64,000 nucleotides of DNA from the NCBI GenBank assembly GCA_016124635.1, contig WGNJ01000015.1:248001-312000 (forward strand), given 5' to 3'. Shown here piece after piece: positions 8,731 through 17,406 of this stretch (positions within the stretch are counted from its first letter, which is position 1; the number at the start of each line of letters is the position of its first letter). The translations under genes were made by a program, and so were the position numbers. The DNA comes from Alphaproteobacteria bacterium. Lineage in GTDB: Bacteria; Pseudomonadota; Alphaproteobacteria; Micropepsales; Micropepsaceae. The notes under the pieces are model-generated. The model saw nothing but the letters and a program-made list of their open reading frames with translations, ran no database searches and was not told the origin of the DNA.

Positions 8731-9129
8731 ATGTTACTTCGTTCCAGCATCCTCGCGGGCGTAGCAGCAATCGCGCTTGCAGGTCTTGCGCAAGCCGCGG
8801 ACCCGCAAGCTCCATCCGACATGAGCACTCAGTCCGCGACACCGCCGACCTCGACGTCGACCGAGATGCAGGCGCCGGCAGCAGGCGTCGCTCTTGATCA
8901 AGTTCAGAATCCGAAGACGACGCTCAAGGGCGCGACCGTGAAGGACTCCAAGGGCGACGCCATCGGCGAAGTGAAATCCGTCAGGCTCGACACCGGCGGC
9001 AAAGTCGCGGCCGTCGACGTCAAGATGGGATCGAAAACCGTGGCGTTGAACGCCAACACGCTCAGCTACATGCAGGCTGAAAACACACTGATCAGCACGC
9101 AGTCGAAAGCCGAGATCCAGGGTCACTAA
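8731..9129 (+). CDS. Periplasmic PRC-barrel domain protein
   Basis: A 132-residue protein. It has a Sec signal peptide (about residues 1-22, ending A-Q-A-A), a low-complexity Ser/Thr/Pro/Ala linker (about 25-55), and a PRC-barrel-like beta domain with 'LKGATVKDSKGDAIGEVKSV'. PRC-barrel proteins of this exported kind are typical of stress-adapted Alphaproteobacteria; their molecular role is not established. The start is well supported by an AAAAAGGAG ribosome site. The gene stands alone, with an EcfG-type promoter upstream and a strong terminator hairpin 39 bp past the stop. This fits a single-gene stress transcript. Confidence 0.8.
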   Translation: MLLRSSILAGVAAIALAGLAQAADPQAPSDMSTQSATPPTSTSTEMQAPAAGVALDQVQNPKTTLKGATVKDSKGDAIGEVKSVRLDTGGKVAAVDVKMGSKTVALNANTLSYMQAENTLISTQSKAEIQGH

Positions 9130-9167
9130 GAACCCGCGCTTCGCTCAACCGAAGCATTGTCCATGCT

Positions 9168-9203
9168 GCCCAGATGCGGCTTCCGCATCTGGGCCCTTTT
9201 CTT
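9168..9203 (+). terminator. Rho-independent terminator after the PRC-barrel gene
   Basis: A perfect 12-bp stem (GCCCAGATGCGG / CCGCATCTGGGC, loop CTT) is followed by a T-rich tract CCTTTTCTT. It is oriented for the + strand gene ending at 9129 and lies just before the convergent stop at 9207. Confidence 0.85.
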
Positions 9204-9206
9204 GCC

Positions 9207-10169
9207 TCACGGGATCAGCAACACGCGCCCGAACGCCTTGCGGCTTTCGATATAGGCGTGCGCTTGCGCGGCATCTCTCAAGGGAAAGGTCTTGTCGATA
9301 ACGACCTTCAATTTGCCCTCGGCGGCGTCGTTGATGTGCCGTTGAATCATGTTGTGCACGCGATCCGTGACGATTTCGGCGCCCAAAAACACGCCGGTGA
9401 GCGAACGGTTGCCCGGTCTCAGATTCGAGATGTCGAGCTTTTCCTTTTCGCGACCTGCATCGCCCACCGACGAAACGCGCCCTCGGTACCCGAGCGACAG
9501 TAGACTCTTCTGCAGCGTGGCGCCGCCCACCGGATCGACGACGAGGTCCACGCCTTTGTTATCGGTCAAGCGCATCACTTCGGCCACAAGGTCCTTGCGC
9601 ACATAGTCGATGCCATAGTCCATGCCGAACGGCTTCAAGCGTTCGAGCTTCTCCTCGCTCGAGGCGGTCGCAATGACTTTTGCGCCCGCGCGCTTGGCGA
9701 GCTGGATCGATGCCAGACCGACGGCGCTCGCGCCCGCTTGCACCAGCACGGTTTCGCCCGACTTCAACCGGCCGAACTCGAATAGACAATCGTCCGCCGT
9801 CCCGAACGGCACCGGAATTGCGGCTGCCCGTTTGATGTCGAACCCATCGGGAATGGGCCATGCGGTGAGGGCGAACACCGAGCGCAGCTCGGCATGCGAA
9901 CCGAACGCGTTCACCGTCACGACCTTCTGCCCCAGCTTGAAATTCTTCACTTCGCTGCCGACGTCGACGATCGTGCCCGCCGCTTGATAGCCGACGACAT
10001 GCGGACGTGTCACAAGCGCGCCGCCGAGGCGATTGAGCGTATCGCCGCCTTCGATACTGACCGCCTCGACTTTAATGATGATCGATTGCGGATGCGATAC
10101 CGGATCCGGGACGTCCTCGTACTTCAGAACCGACGGCGGACCATTCTCGTAATACACAGCGGCTTTCAT
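9207..10169 (-). CDS. MDR-family NADPH:quinone oxidoreductase-like dehydrogenase
   Basis: A 320-residue medium-chain dehydrogenase/reductase. The N-terminal GroES-like catalytic domain starts 'MKAAVYYENGPPSVLKYEDV'. The Rossmann domain carries 'VLVQAGASAVGLASIQLAKR' (the A-x-x-x-V-G variant usual in quinone oxidoreductases). The zinc-ligand cysteines of alcohol dehydrogenases are absent, which points to a zinc-independent quinone or enone reductase using NADPH. A strong AGGAG ribosome site precedes the ATG at 10169. It is divergent from the chorismate mutase gene and convergent with the PRC-barrel gene. Confidence 0.85.
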   Translation of the reverse strand: MKAAVYYENGPPSVLKYEDVPDPVSHPQSIIIKVEAVSIEGGDTLNRLGGALVTRPHVVGYQAAGTIVDVGSEVKNFKLGQKVVTVNAFGSHAELRSVFALTAWPIPDGFDIKRAAAIPVPFGTADDCLFEFGRLKSGETVLVQAGASAVGLASIQLAKRAGAKVIATASSEEKLERLKPFGMDYGIDYVRKDLVAEVMRLTDNKGVDLVVDPVGGATLQKSLLSLGYRGRVSSVGDAGREKEKLDISNLRPGNRSLTGVFLGAEIVTDRVHNMIQRHINDAAEGKLKVVIDKTFPLRDAAQAHAYIESRKAFGRVLLIP

Positions 10170-10279
10170 CGGAATTCTCCTGCTGCCGAATGTCGAATGT
10201 CATTAAGCCTAGCCGGTCGACGCCCGGTTTGCACGCCGCTCCTATTCGCCTAGTCTGGCGCAAACATTGGGAACGCCGC

Positions 10280-10570
10280 ATGACCAAGTCCGAAATTCCA
10301 GAGGAGTTGCTCCGCATCCGCGAGAGCATCGACAACATCGACGCCGCACTCATTCATTTACTGGCCGAGCGCTTCAAGTTCACGAAGCAAGTCGGCGCCC
10401 TCAAGGCCGCTCGCGGCATGCCGCCGGCCGACCCGGCGCGCGAGGCGGAGCAGATCAAGCGCTTGCGCGCCCTTGCCGCCGGCGCTCACCTGGATCCGGA
10501 ATTCGCTGAGAAGTTCCTGAACTTCATCGTGACCGAGGTCATTCGTCACCACACGGCAATGCGTAGCTAA
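10280..10570 (+). CDS. Chorismate mutase, AroQ class
   Basis: A 96-residue all-helical protein of the monofunctional AroQ type. It shows the pattern 'LLRIRESIDNIDAALIHLLA', in which the Arg and the Asp-Ala-Leu helix match the family, followed by 'ERFKFTKQVGALKA' with the active-site Lys/Arg helix and a C-terminal 'FLNFIVTEVIRHH'. The enzyme rearranges chorismate to prephenate for Phe/Tyr synthesis in the cytosol. Length is as expected for the family. The frame is open upstream to 10190, but ATG at 10280 gives the standard N-terminus. An OYE-type oxidoreductase starts 35 bp downstream on the same strand. Confidence 0.85.
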   Translation: MTKSEIPEELLRIRESIDNIDAALIHLLAERFKFTKQVGALKAARGMPPADPAREAEQIKRLRALAAGAHLDPEFAEKFLNFIVTEVIRHHTAMRS

Positions 10571-10605
10571 GCCCCGACAAACCTACGAACGGCGAGCAAG
10601 ATCAA

Positions 10606-11892
10606 ATGCCGGCTGCGATCGACGATCCGCTGAAGCTTCCGTGTGGCGCCACGTTGCGCAACCGCATCGCCAAGTCGGCGATGACAGAAGGCCTCGCCGA
10701 CGCCCAAGGCCGCCCGAACGAGCGCCACGTCAATCTCTATGGCGCCTGGGCTGAAGGCGGCGCCGGCATGCTCTTGACCGGCAACGTCATGATCGACCGG
10801 GATCATCTTGAGCGCCCCGGCAACGTCATCATCGCTGGCGAGCCCGACGACGAGATGCGCCGGCGGCTCATGGCATGGGCGAAGGTTGGTACGGCACACG
10901 ACACCCATCTTTGGATGCAGATCAGCCATCCTGGCCGCCAGACTCAGATCTTCGTCAATCCGCATCCGAAGGCGCCGTCTGCCGTGGCGCTCGGCCTGCC
11001 AGGCAAACAGTTCGGCGTGCCCGTTCCGTTGACGGAAGCCGAGATCGAAACCGTGATTGCAAGCTTCGCGCGCGCGGCCCAGATCGCCAAGGATACGGGC
11101 TTCACCGGCGTCCAGATTCACGGCGCACACGGTTATCTGATCTCTCAGTTCCTGTCCCCGCGTGCCAATCTGCGCACCGATAAATGGGGCGGCTCGCTCG
11201 AAAACCGCGCGCGCTTGCTTCTCGAAGTAATCAAGCGGACGCGTGAAGCGGTCGGCCCTGCATTCCCGATCTCGGTCAAATTGAACTCCGCCGACTTCCA
11301 GAAGGGCGGCTTCGCATTCGAGGACAGCTTGAAGGTCGCGCGCTGGCTCCAGGATGTCGGCGTCGATCTCATCGAAGTTTCCGGCGGCACCTACGAGCAG
11401 CCGAAGATGATGAACCTCGACGGCCTCGAAGCCGCCGAGCAGCAAAAGGTTGCTGCGTCGACCGCCGCGCGCGAGGCCTACTTCGTCGACTTCGCCAAGG
11501 CGATGCGCGCCGAGCTCAAGATCCCGGTGATGGTGACGGGCGGCATTCGAACGCGCCGCGCCGCCGAGCACGCGCTGTCGACGGACGCCGCCGACGTCAT
11601 AGGCATCGCGCGGCCCATGTGCGTCGACACCGACGCGCCGCGTCACCTATTGGACGGCACCGATCTGACGCGCTGGGAAACCAAGCTGTCGATGTTCCCC
11701 GCATGGCTTTCGTTTCTACGCAACCTCGCCATCGCGCGCGCGGTCGAAGGCTTCGCCATCCTCTATTGGTATTACGCGCAGCTCTATCGCTTGGGCGACG
11801 GCAAAGGCGTCGATCGCAATCTCGGCGTCTTTAAAGCCTATCGCGAGGTCGATGCCACCCATCATCGTCTCGCCCGCGAACGCAAAGCGTAG
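10606..11892 (+). CDS. NADH:flavin oxidoreductase, old yellow enzyme family
   Basis: A 428-residue FMN-binding TIM barrel. Visible landmarks are 'LRNRIAKSAMTEGLAD' near the N-terminus, 'WMQISHPGRQ' (FMN contact), 'GVQIHGAHGYLISQFLSP' carrying the H-G-A-H active-site segment, and 'NLRTDKWGGSLENRARLL'. A tail of about 60 residues after the barrel is longer than in simple OYEs and lacks the 4Fe-4S cysteines and NAD domain of the DCR/TMADH type. The family reduces activated C=C bonds with NAD(P)H. It lies 35 bp behind chorismate mutase, but a metabolic link is not evident. It is convergent with the hydrolase ending at 11905. Confidence 0.85.
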   Translation: MPAAIDDPLKLPCGATLRNRIAKSAMTEGLADAQGRPNERHVNLYGAWAEGGAGMLLTGNVMIDRDHLERPGNVIIAGEPDDEMRRRLMAWAKVGTAHDTHLWMQISHPGRQTQIFVNPHPKAPSAVALGLPGKQFGVPVPLTEAEIETVIASFARAAQIAKDTGFTGVQIHGAHGYLISQFLSPRANLRTDKWGGSLENRARLLLEVIKRTREAVGPAFPISVKLNSADFQKGGFAFEDSLKVARWLQDVGVDLIEVSGGTYEQPKMMNLDGLEAAEQQKVAASTAAREAYFVDFAKAMRAELKIPVMVTGGIRTRRAAEHALSTDAADVIGIARPMCVDTDAPRHLLDGTDLTRWETKLSMFPAWLSFLRNLAIARAVEGFAILYWYYAQLYRLGDGKGVDRNLGVFKAYREVDATHHRLARERKA

Positions 11893-11904
11893 AAGCGAGT
11901 CTTC

Positions 11905-13296
11905 CTACTGAAGCGCCTTCAGCATATCCGCGGAGAACTTGTCGATCGCAAAACGCACGCCGTCGCCGTCGAAACCGCGCCGCACGATGACGACCTTCCG
12001 CGACGGCACGACCACGACGTATTGGCCGCGATTGCCCATCGCCGCGAACGTGCCCTCCGGCAATCCGTGGCGTGGCCCGAACAACCAGACGTCCCCGCCG
12101 TAACCCGGAAGGTCGGAACCGTCGTGGCGCTTCTCCGGCGGCTGCATTGGCGCGGGTGTCGCCATCAGCTTCACCCAGTCCTCCGGCAAGATACGTTGTC
12201 CCTGCCAAACTCCGTCGTTGACGAGCAGCATACCGAAGCGCGCCAGGTCACGCGCCGTCGTCCACACTTGGCTTGAGAGGATGAACGTACCGTCCCAATC
12301 TGTTTCCGCCGTCGTGTGCATCATACCGATCCGCCGAAACAGTTTCTCGTAAGGATAAGCGAGATACGTCTTGTCGTTGTGCAGCCGCGTGCGCAGCAGA
12401 TAGGACAGAGCCAATGCATCGTCGTTCGCGTAGAACCAACGCGTGTTCGGCATGGCGACGAGATCATGTGTCAGCGCGTGATCGATCACGCGCCCGCCGC
12501 CAAAATAGACGTCGTCCGTGCGATTGCCTGCGGGGCCGGCTTCGAGCCCGCTCGACATGCGCATGAGGTCGACGATGCGGATCGTCGCGCGTGGATCGCC
12601 CGGCGCCGCCCACGCCTTAAGTTCCGCGGGTTGATCCGCCTTGAGCAGCCCGTCCCTTGCCGCGATCCCGATGAGCACACCCATGATCGACTTTGCGACA
12701 CTCCACGTGCGCTGCGGCACATCAATGTCGGTCCCGAGCGCGTATTTCTCAGCGACGATCGCATCGTCTTTGACGATGATGACGGCGCTCGTGCGCGCGC
12801 CCGCGCCATAGGTCTGGCCATCGAACGCGCGTGCGATCGTTCGCGCCAAAGGCTTGCCGTTCAAGTCGCCCGTCATCGGCGCTTGGGGCAACACATCGCC
12901 CATCGGCCAGGCTTCATTCGTGCGATCCGGCGCAGTCGGCAATGCCACGCGCGGCAACGCTATCGTCCCGGCAGCCATCGGCGGCAGCAGCACGCAGCCA
13001 AGTCTTCCGTTGAACTTCGCGATGCGAGCTGGCTGACCAGCATCGTACGTGACGCTGACGGTTCCAGCTTTCATATCCACTTGCGACGGCGGCAACTTCT
13101 CCATCACGGGCTCGTAGTCGCGATAAATACCGGTGAGCTCGAACTCTTTGATTTGCTCCGGCGTGCGGTGCGCCAGGAACGTGGCGCTACAGCTGAACAG
13201 TGCTTTGTATCCCGCCACGAGATAGGCGGGAGCATCCGCCGCATCGGCGAGCGTTGCGGCGAGCACGAACCCAACAACGATCGCAGCGACGCGCAT
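11905..13296 (-). CDS. Exported serine hydrolase, beta-lactamase class C family (6-aminohexanoate-dimer-hydrolase-like)
   Basis: A 463-residue protein with a signal peptide (about residues 1-20, ending A-D-A-A). The mature part has the S-V-A-K nucleophile motif inside 'WSVAKSIMGVLIG'. The second motif is 'FYANDDALALSYLL' (Tyr-Ala-Asn), and a C-terminal beta segment follows 'GTFAAMGNRGQYV'. The family includes esterases, DD-peptidases and the nylon-oligomer hydrolase NylB. I chose ATG at 13296 because AAGGAG lies exactly 6 bases upstream. Its start is 11 bp after the stop of the DUF4105 gene, so the two form an operon. Location is probably periplasmic. Confidence 0.85.
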   Translation of the reverse strand: MRVAAIVVGFVLAATLADAADAPAYLVAGYKALFSCSATFLAHRTPEQIKEFELTGIYRDYEPVMEKLPPSQVDMKAGTVSVTYDAGQPARIAKFNGRLGCVLLPPMAAGTIALPRVALPTAPDRTNEAWPMGDVLPQAPMTGDLNGKPLARTIARAFDGQTYGAGARTSAVIIVKDDAIVAEKYALGTDIDVPQRTWSVAKSIMGVLIGIAARDGLLKADQPAELKAWAAPGDPRATIRIVDLMRMSSGLEAGPAGNRTDDVYFGGGRVIDHALTHDLVAMPNTRWFYANDDALALSYLLRTRLHNDKTYLAYPYEKLFRRIGMMHTTAETDWDGTFILSSQVWTTARDLARFGMLLVNDGVWQGQRILPEDWVKLMATPAPMQPPEKRHDGSDLPGYGGDVWLFGPRHGLPEGTFAAMGNRGQYVVVVPSRKVVIVRRGFDGDGVRFAIDKFSADMLKALQ

Positions 13297-13306
13297 GAGC
13301 ATCTCC

Positions 13307-14323
13307 TTACTTTTCGGTGATCGGCGGGATCCCGTCGCGCAACGCATTCGAGAACGCGGCGCCGGTCAGTCCTTGCTCCAGAGCAGATTTCGCACGTCCC
13401 AATATGTGCCCCTTCTCACGCAGCTCCGAGAGCGGATGCGACGTGTCGATGAGCTTCATGTCGTAGAGCATGTCGGGCAAGTAGCCCGACAGCAGCATGC
13501 GCCGGTCGATCGGATGATCCGCGCCCATCGCTTCCGTCAGCATCCACGTCTCGCTCGTGCAATTGTCGGTCAGCGTATTGTAGTACGCCGGATGCACCGC
13601 CAAGGCGTTCGCCGCATCGAGCAGCTTGAGCAGTAGTGTCCGCGCTTCTTCGGGCGTCGCGCGCGTGTGAAACAGCTGGATATCCTCGCTCGGATAGTAG
13701 ACCCGCCAGCCGTAGAAATCGTGCTCGTCGCCCGCAAGGATCGCCAGTTCGTAAGCCTTGAAGAACCCGCCGATCGGTGAATAGGCCTCGCCCTTCTCCT
13801 TTCGGATCTCGACCGATATCGACAGCGCCTCGCCACCATCCCACACGAAGCTGAAATAGGTATGCGCGATCGTATCGCCCATGAAATAGAGCGACAGTAC
13901 GTCGACACCCTTGAGCTTCGTCAGATCGTAGCGGCGTCGCTCCCAGCTCGGCCGCGCTTCCATCGGTCCGGTCCAATCGAAATTGCGCACGTTGTGGAGC
14001 ACGATGTCGTCGCCCTGACGCTCGTAGGTCAGGAGCTGCGCCATCTCGAACGACCACAAGCGGTCGTTGCGCGGTGGGATCGATGCGAGCCACAGCGCAA
14101 GCGCGCCGAATGGCACGACATACGCGAGCGCGACGCGTCCGTCGCGCCTACGCCAAAACCAAATGAGACAAGCGCCGCTGAACGCCAACCAGACGATGAG
14201 CAGAATGGCGCGCAAGGCGGCGGAGCCTGGACCCTGGTACCAAAGCACGCCGGCGCCGAAAGCAACGCTGATCAGAAAGACGAGCGCCAGCAGCCCCCAT
14301 CCGGCAATTCGCGCCCACCGCAT
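13307..14323 (-). CDS. DUF4105 membrane-anchored protein
   Basis: A 338-residue protein with three N-terminal hydrophobic helices (about 8-30, 36-56 and 66-82), then a soluble periplasmic domain of the DUF4105 type. Landmarks are 'NVRNFDWTG', 'LSLYFMGDTIAHTYFSFVWD' and 'YYNTLTDNCTSETWMLTEA', with the conserved Asn-Cys-Thr typical of this family. DUF4105 has a papain-like NlpC-related look with a possible Cys nucleophile, but its activity is not established. It is the first gene of a two-gene unit with the exported serine hydrolase 11 bp downstream, which suggests a shared role in the envelope. Confidence 0.8.
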   Translation of the reverse strand: MRWARIAGWGLLALVFLISVAFGAGVLWYQGPGSAALRAILLIVWLAFSGACLIWFWRRRDGRVALAYVVPFGALALWLASIPPRNDRLWSFEMAQLLTYERQGDDIVLHNVRNFDWTGPMEARPSWERRRYDLTKLKGVDVLSLYFMGDTIAHTYFSFVWDGGEALSISVEIRKEKGEAYSPIGGFFKAYELAILAGDEHDFYGWRVYYPSEDIQLFHTRATPEEARTLLLKLLDAANALAVHPAYYNTLTDNCTSETWMLTEAMGADHPIDRRMLLSGYLPDMLYDMKLIDTSHPLSELREKGHILGRAKSALEQGLTGAAFSNALRDGIPPITEK

Positions 14324-14401
14324 CTATCGCTCGCGCCCCTTAGGGCGGGATGGATAGCATGCGGAAGGCCTCACGAGAACCAAGACCACCCGCACTTCGT
14401 C

Positions 14402-15124
14402 TTATGCCGGCGCAGGACGAGCCCGCTGGTTGTAGAGCAGTTTGCGGATACGCTCTTGTTCTTGTGGCGTCAGCTTCGAGGGATCGATCGATAGGTCGCT
14501 GCCCGCCGCCATGCCGCGCTGCACGGCCGGGCGCGCGGCAAGCTCGTCCATCCACCGCTTGACGTATTTGAACTCTTCGATGTCCTGGCCCTGAGCCTTC
14601 CAGCCCTGCGTCCAGGGATACGAGACCATGTCGGCGATCGTGTAGTCGTCGCCCGCAAGATATTTGCGGTCATAGAGACGATTGTTCATCACGCCGTAAA
14701 GCCGGTTGGTTTCGTCCGTGAAGCGGCGAACGGCATAGGACTGATCGCCCTGAGAATCGCCGAGCCTGCGGAAGTGCCCGCACTCGCCGAATTTCGGTCC
14801 CTGATTGGCCATTTGCCAAATCACCCACTGCGTGACTTCGGCCTTGCCGCGAACGTCTTGCGGGAAGAACTTCCCGGCCTTCTCGGCGAGATACATCATG
14901 ATCGCGCCGGATTCGAACAGGCTGACCGGCTCGCCGCCGCCTTTCGGTTCGCGATCAACGATCGCAGGCATGCGGTTGTTCGGTCCGATCTTCAGAAACG
15001 CGTCGGCGAACTGATCGCCGCGTCCGATGTTCAACGGTACGATTTTGTACGGCGTGCCGAGCTCTTCGAGCAGAATTGTGACCTTCTTTCCGTTCGGCGT
15101 CGGCCAGTAATAGACATCGATCAT
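14402..15124 (-). CDS. Glutathione S-transferase family protein (YfcG/Ure2-like)
   Basis: A 240-residue cytosolic protein. The thioredoxin-fold N-terminal domain begins 'MIDVYYWPTPNGKKVTILLE' with the Asn used by YfcG-type GSTs in place of Ser or Tyr. A glutathione-contact 'PVSLFESGAIMMYLAEKAG' follows, then the helical C-terminal domain with 'DYTIADMVSYPW'. YfcG relatives have disulfide-reductase activity with glutathione; the substrate here is unknown. The start has an AAAGG ribosome site. The gene lies between two other minus-strand genes but is separated from both by more than 75 bp, so it probably has its own promoter. Confidence 0.88.
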   Translation of the reverse strand: MIDVYYWPTPNGKKVTILLEELGTPYKIVPLNIGRGDQFADAFLKIGPNNRMPAIVDREPKGGGEPVSLFESGAIMMYLAEKAGKFFPQDVRGKAEVTQWVIWQMANQGPKFGECGHFRRLGDSQGDQSYAVRRFTDETNRLYGVMNNRLYDRKYLAGDDYTIADMVSYPWTQGWKAQGQDIEEFKYVKRWMDELAARPAVQRGMAAGSDLSIDPSKLTPQEQERIRKLLYNQRARPAPA

Positions 15125-15224
15125 GGCAGTGACCTTTCGTGCGCAATTCGAATTTCACATCGTGCGGAGATAAATTCACGCGGTTGCCGCGATCAAACAT
15201 GGAGCCGTAGCGCAGAAATGGAAA

Positions 15225-15248
15225 GGGCGCCGCAGTCGTGCGGCGCCC
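15225..15248 (-). terminator. Rho-independent terminator after the POT transporter
   Basis: A perfect 10-bp GC stem (GGGCGCCGCA / TGCGGCGCCC) with a 4-base loop. On the minus strand it is followed by TTTCCATTTC, and it lies 25 bp past the stop of the transporter gene. Confidence 0.75.
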
Positions 15249-15272
15249 TCCAAACTACGACCGAGCGGCGTG

Positions 15273-17090
15273 TTATTCAGACTTGGCTCTGTGCTCATGC
15301 GCCAGATAGCGCAGTGCCGGCGAGAGGACGACGAGTGCCACGCCAAGCCCGAGGCCCCATAAGCCGATCATCCTGAAGACGCTGACATAAGTCTCCAGGG
15401 CCTTGCCGGGATCGAGCACTTGCCCCGCGACAGTCTCCTGCGCCGTGAGTTGCGCGACCATGCCGCCGACATATTGCGCCCATGACGATGCCAGGAACCA
15501 AGTCGCCATGATGGTCGAGACGACCGCGGCGGGTGCGAGTTTCGTCATCTGCGAGAGCCCCACGGGCGAGATGCACAATTCGCCGGTGGTGTGCAGCAGG
15601 TAGGCAAGAACCAGGAATATGATCGGCACGCGGAAGGTCGCCACGTCGGCGAAATTCGCGCCCCACACCAAGATGAAGAACCCCGCGCCGACCTGAAGCA
15701 GCGCCAGCCCGAACTTCAAAGCAGGGTTGGGATCGAGGTTGAAGCGCCCAAGATACGCCCACAGCGCCGAGAACGCTGGCGCCAGCAACAAGATAAAGCC
15801 GGCGTTGAACGATTGCGTCTGCGCCGCCGTAATCGCGGTTCCGGCGATCGTGAGGACAGTGTTGCGTTCGGCAAACTGATTGAGCGACGAGCCCGCCTGC
15901 TCGAACAACGTCCAGAACACGACCGACGACCCGATCAGGATCAACGCGAGGATCATCCGTTGAGCTTCAACGAAGGTGCATTGCGTGAGCATGAAAACGA
16001 ACAAGTATCCGAGCACCAGCACGGACCCGGCCGCCAACATGTAGCCCACCCATTCTTGCTGCTGCACGATGACCCACACGACCGCGATGCCGATGAAACC
16101 GCAGAGATAGATGAACCGTTCGAGGTTGATCGGACCGAGTACCGGCCGCTTCAACGCCGCGGGGTCCGGCGGCTCGCCTTTGCCTTCCAGCAGCGGCTTT
16201 CCGAGCATGAACGCGACATAGCCCAAGGCCATGCCGACGCCGGCTGCGCCGAAGCCGGCCCACCAGCCGATATTGGTGCCGAGCCAGCCGCAGGCGATCG
16301 CCGCCCAGAACGCGCCCAGATTGATGCCGTAATAGTAGAGTGTGAAACCGGGGTCGCGGCGCGGATCCCCTTCGCCGTAGAGCTGACCGACGATCGTCGA
16401 GATGTTCGCCTTGAGGAAGCCGACCCCCATGATGATGAGCGACAGCGCCAGGTAGAAGATGTCCGTGTAGGTGATGCCGAGATGGAGTTCGTTCGCCGTC
16501 CCCCGGCTTATGACGACCTCGTCGTTCTTCTTGACCCCGAAGCTATAGCTGCCCTTCGGCAAAACGCTCGGCAACGAAGCGCCTGGCCGCAATCCTTTGA
16601 TCTCGAGTCCGCCATCCGGCGTCGCGGCGTATTCGTACCGCTGACCGTCTACCACCAGCTTGACGTCGCGCGCTTCCATCCGACCCTGTACGTCGAACAC
16701 GTATTCGCGGCCGTCGTATTGCAGCGTCTGCTGCGCCGGTAAGCCCTCGATACCCATCGTAAAATGGCCGGCGACGAGGAGCAGCGCGCCGAACGCAATC
16801 GCCTTGCGCGTGCCGATGAATCGGTCCGCCAAGAAACCGCCGATGAGCGGCACCAGATACACGAGCGAGGTATAGGCGCCGTACTGGCCCTGACTGAAAG
16901 TGTCCGTGAACAGGAACTGCTGGGTCATATAAAAGATCAGCAGGCCGCGCATGCCGTAGTAGGAGAAGCGCTCCCACATTTCGGCAAAGAAGAGGATGAA
17001 GAGACCCCTGGGATGACGGGCGAGTTGCCATAGCACCGGTATGGCCGTGACAACTGTGATTACGATGCCGGCGACAAAGACGATATCCAT
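15273..17090 (-). CDS. POT/PTR-family proton-dependent oligopeptide transporter
   Basis: A 605-residue inner-membrane carrier of the major facilitator superfamily with about 14 hydrophobic helices. The POT signature E-x-x-E-R-F-x-Y-Y appears in 'FFAEMWERFSYYGMRGLLIF' in helix 1. An FYxxxNLG-like motif occurs as 'LYYYGINLGAFW' in helix 5. An insertion of about 95 residues between helices 3-4 and 5 (about 115-205) forms an extra beta-rich domain, longer than in E. coli DtpA. It imports di- and tripeptides with protons. A perfect EcfG-type promoter lies 38 bp upstream of the ATG, so expression is probably part of the general stress response. A terminator follows the stop. Confidence 0.88.
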   Translation of the reverse strand: MDIVFVAGIVITVVTAIPVLWQLARHPRGLFILFFAEMWERFSYYGMRGLLIFYMTQQFLFTDTFSQGQYGAYTSLVYLVPLIGGFLADRFIGTRKAIAFGALLLVAGHFTMGIEGLPAQQTLQYDGREYVFDVQGRMEARDVKLVVDGQRYEYAATPDGGLEIKGLRPGASLPSVLPKGSYSFGVKKNDEVVISRGTANELHLGITYTDIFYLALSLIIMGVGFLKANISTIVGQLYGEGDPRRDPGFTLYYYGINLGAFWAAIACGWLGTNIGWWAGFGAAGVGMALGYVAFMLGKPLLEGKGEPPDPAALKRPVLGPINLERFIYLCGFIGIAVVWVIVQQQEWVGYMLAAGSVLVLGYLFVFMLTQCTFVEAQRMILALILIGSSVVFWTLFEQAGSSLNQFAERNTVLTIAGTAITAAQTQSFNAGFILLLAPAFSALWAYLGRFNLDPNPALKFGLALLQVGAGFFILVWGANFADVATFRVPIIFLVLAYLLHTTGELCISPVGLSQMTKLAPAAVVSTIMATWFLASSWAQYVGGMVAQLTAQETVAGQVLDPGKALETYVSVFRMIGLWGLGLGVALVVLSPALRYLAHEHRAKSE

Positions 17091-17406
17091 GTGAGGCAGT
17101 CTTCCCCTTCTGTGGCTCGTGAGGCCGAACGTTGGGGACCCGCCCCCGTTCCTTTGAGCGTTCGCGTGGGGCGAGAGACAAACATGGAGCCCTCATTTTC
17201 ACAAGCAGGCGCGGGAATTTCCGCGCGCCAGCGTGTCTGTCACGCGCAGACAGGACGCAAATAATCCGTGTTAACCGCAGCGCTGCAACGCAACCTGGCG
17301 CAAGGTCAGCCCCCACAATCGAAGGGCATGCCGCTTGTGCGCCGCTCGAGTTCGTCGTAACGCAAAGCCAACAGCAATTTCCTCGAACTCCAAGGAGCCT
17401 AACCCA
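17091..17406. other. 316-bp intergenic region, divergent POT transporter / thiolase
   Basis: It holds an EcfG-type promoter on the minus strand (17128-17152). It also contains a short inverted repeat TGTCTG / CAGACA (17234-17239 and 17247-17252, spacer 7) of uncertain meaning. The thiolase ribosome site AAGGAG is at the right end. I see no convincing sigma-70 promoter and no open frame with coding character. Confidence 0.5.
17128..17152 (-). promoter_or_regulatory. EcfG-type general stress promoter for the POT transporter
   Basis: On the minus strand the sequence reads GGAAC (17152-17148), exactly 16 bases, then CGTT (17131-17128). It lies 38 bp before the ATG at 17090, so the leader would be about 30 bases. 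This is the second perfect match to the EcfG consensus in the window. Confidence 0.7.

Noticed and set aside
17234..17252. Inverted repeat TGTCTG / CAGACA before the thiolase gene, considered as an operator
   Set aside because: Only 6-bp arms with no extension and no candidate regulator nearby; kept as a note only.
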